A stretch of DNA of 64,000 nucleotides from Atherix ibis. Its lineage: Eukaryota; Arthropoda; Insecta; Diptera; Athericidae. This document shows positions 62,859 through 64,000 of this stretch, piece by piece (position 1 is the stretch's first letter; each line of letters begins with the position of its first letter). Position numbers and translations under genes: made by a program. Location of the stretch: NCBI GenBank assembly GCA_958298945.1, contig OY282610.1, forward strand, positions 35,409,667-35,473,666, in the 5' to 3' direction. Below the pieces are notes generated by a model that did not search any database, was not told the DNA's origin, and saw nothing but the letters and a program-made list of their open reading frames with translations.

Positions 62859-64000
62859 ATCGTGGATTGACAAAAGTTGAATTTTCATGAAAAATTGGAA
62901 ATCTTCCTCCAAGCGAAAATTTTCAATTTTACTGCATTTTTAAAAAAGTCGTATTTTTTGCAAATTTCGGTCAAAATCGATGAAGTTTTCAGCAATTTAC
63001 GCATTTTGAATGTTTCTGTATCGTTTGGACCAAAAAAATCGTGGATTGACAAAAGTTGAATTTTCATGAAAAATTGGAAATCTTCCTCCAAGCGAAAATT
63101 TTCAATTTTACTGCATTTTTAAAAAAGTCGTATTTTTTGCAAATTTCGGTCAAAATCGATGAAGTTTTCAGCAATTTACGCATTTTGAATGTTTCTGTAT
63201 CGTTTGGACCAAAAAAATCGTGGATTGACAAAAGTTGAATTTTCATGAAAAATTGGAAATCTTCCTCCAAGCGAAAATTTTCAATTTTACTGCATTTTTA
63301 AAAAAGTCGTATTTTTTGCAAATTTCGGTCAAAATCGATGAAGTTTTCAGCAATTTACGCATTTTGAATGTTTCTGTATCGTTTGGACCAAAAAAATCGT
63401 GGATTGACAAAAGTTGAATTTTCATGAAAAATTGGAAATCTTCCTCCAAGCGAAAATTTTCAATTTTACTGCATTTTTAAAAAGTCGTATTTTTTGCAAA
63501 TTTCGGTCAAAATCGATGAAGTTTTCAGCAATCTACGCATTTTGAATGTTTCTGTATCGTTTGGATCAAAAAAATCGTGGATTGACAAAAGTTGAATTTT
63601 CATGAAAAATTGGAAATCTTCCTCCAAGCGAAAATTTTCAATTTTACTGCATTTTTAAAAAAGTCGTATTTTTCGCAAATTTCGGTCAAAATCGATGAAG
63701 TTTTCAGCAATTTACGCATTTTGAATGTTTCTGTATCGTTTGGACCAAAAAAATCGTGGATTGACAAAAGTTGAATTTTCATGAAAAATTGGAAATCTTC
63801 CTCCAAGCGAAAATTTTCAATTTTACTGCATTTTTAAAAAAGTCGTATTTTTCGCAAATTTCGGTCAAAATCGATGAAGTTTTCAGCAATTTACGCATTT
63901 TGAATGTTTCTGTATCGTTTGGACCAAAAAAATCGTGGATTGACAAAAGTTGAATTTTCATGAAAAATTGGAAATCTTCCTCCAAGCGAAAATTTTCAAT

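Larger units (their letters stand above)
36343..64000. repeat. 179-bp satellite DNA array, head to tail, about 153 monomers
   Basis: From 36,343 to the window's end the sequence is a tandem array of one monomer. Landmarks recur every 179 bp over most of the span, for example ATCGTGGATTGACAAAAG at 37,649, 37,828 and 38,007. The monomer contains the palindrome GAAAATTTTC, the stretch CATTTTTAAAAAAGTCGTAT and TTTCGGTCAAAATCGATG. Neighbours differ at only a few positions. Length variants are 187 bp (left edge), 175 bp (4-bp net loss), 178 bp (GGATGAC instead of GGATTGAC), 180 bp, and one about 171 bp (8-bp loss at 45,241). Variable sites include CATGAAAA or CGGGAAAA, AATCGATG or AGTCGATG, TTTTCGC or TTTTTGC, and AAAATTTTC or AAAATGTTC. 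They recur in patterns, showing higher-order repeats. Nucleosome-sized monomers in long homogenised arrays are typical of centromeric or pericentromeric heterochromatin; location is inference. Confidence 0.98.

Noticed and set aside
36500..64000. Hundreds of 60-153 codon open frames on both strands of the satellite, giving one repeated protein-like sequence
   Set aside because: They are by-products of one tandem monomer. They open with TTG rather than ATG, occur on both strands at once, and shift frame each unit because 179 is not a multiple of three. They show no family motif.
36343..64000. CENP-B box in the satellite monomer
   Set aside because: I looked for the TTCG-N4-A-N2-CGGG pattern. 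TTCGGGAAAAATTGG is only superficially similar and does not fit the spacing on either strand.
36343..64000. CRISPR-like array because of regular spacing
   Set aside because: Monomers abut with no unique spacers, the period is 179 bp, and the context is eukaryotic.

Overview
The window is eukaryotic, very AT-rich and looks like an insect genome, possibly a nematoceran fly. The reasons are small AT-rich introns with GT/AG borders, a plexin-domain-containing membrane protein gene, and many remnants of mariner, Tc1-like, Jockey-like and Helitron elements. No species can be fixed from the sequence alone. There is no sign of a prokaryotic operon, rRNA, tRNA or CRISPR array.

Layout. (1) About 1-26,060 is a transposon graveyard. 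From left to right it holds a Helitron helicase tail, a Jockey-like LINE 3' half, a Tc1 C-terminus, a degraded mariner, two copies of an IS630/Tc1-like transposase, and a Tc1 remnant with a terminal inverted repeat. Next comes a second LINE, split by an internally deleted mariner. After that come two paralogous repeat blocks of about 1.2-1.8 kb, two mariner copies of one family (one hit by a LINE insertion with a 20-bp target duplication), and an irritans-type mariner with one frameshift. (2) 27,322-31,770 on the + strand carries eight coding exons of a PLXDC1/PLXDC2 (TEM7) type receptor. They encode 487 residues from just after the signal peptide to the stop. The signal-peptide exon is not securely found. 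(3) 31,771-36,342 is AT-rich flank with nothing recognisable. (4) 36,343 to the end of the window is one continuous head-to-tail satellite of about 179 bp, some 153 monomers, broken only by a 200-N assembly gap. It has sequence variants, higher-order repeats of four, five and six monomers, and a block copied at a 5,708-bp offset.

How it fits together. The only host gene with good support is the PLXDC-like gene. It sits between a TE-rich region and a large satellite array, a setting typical of pericentromeric or other heterochromatic chromatin. The transposons are all broken and nest inside one another, so their order of arrival can be partly read. The satellite is the most unusual part: its left edge keeps a longer 187-bp monomer form, the interior is homogenised, and its right end lies outside the window.
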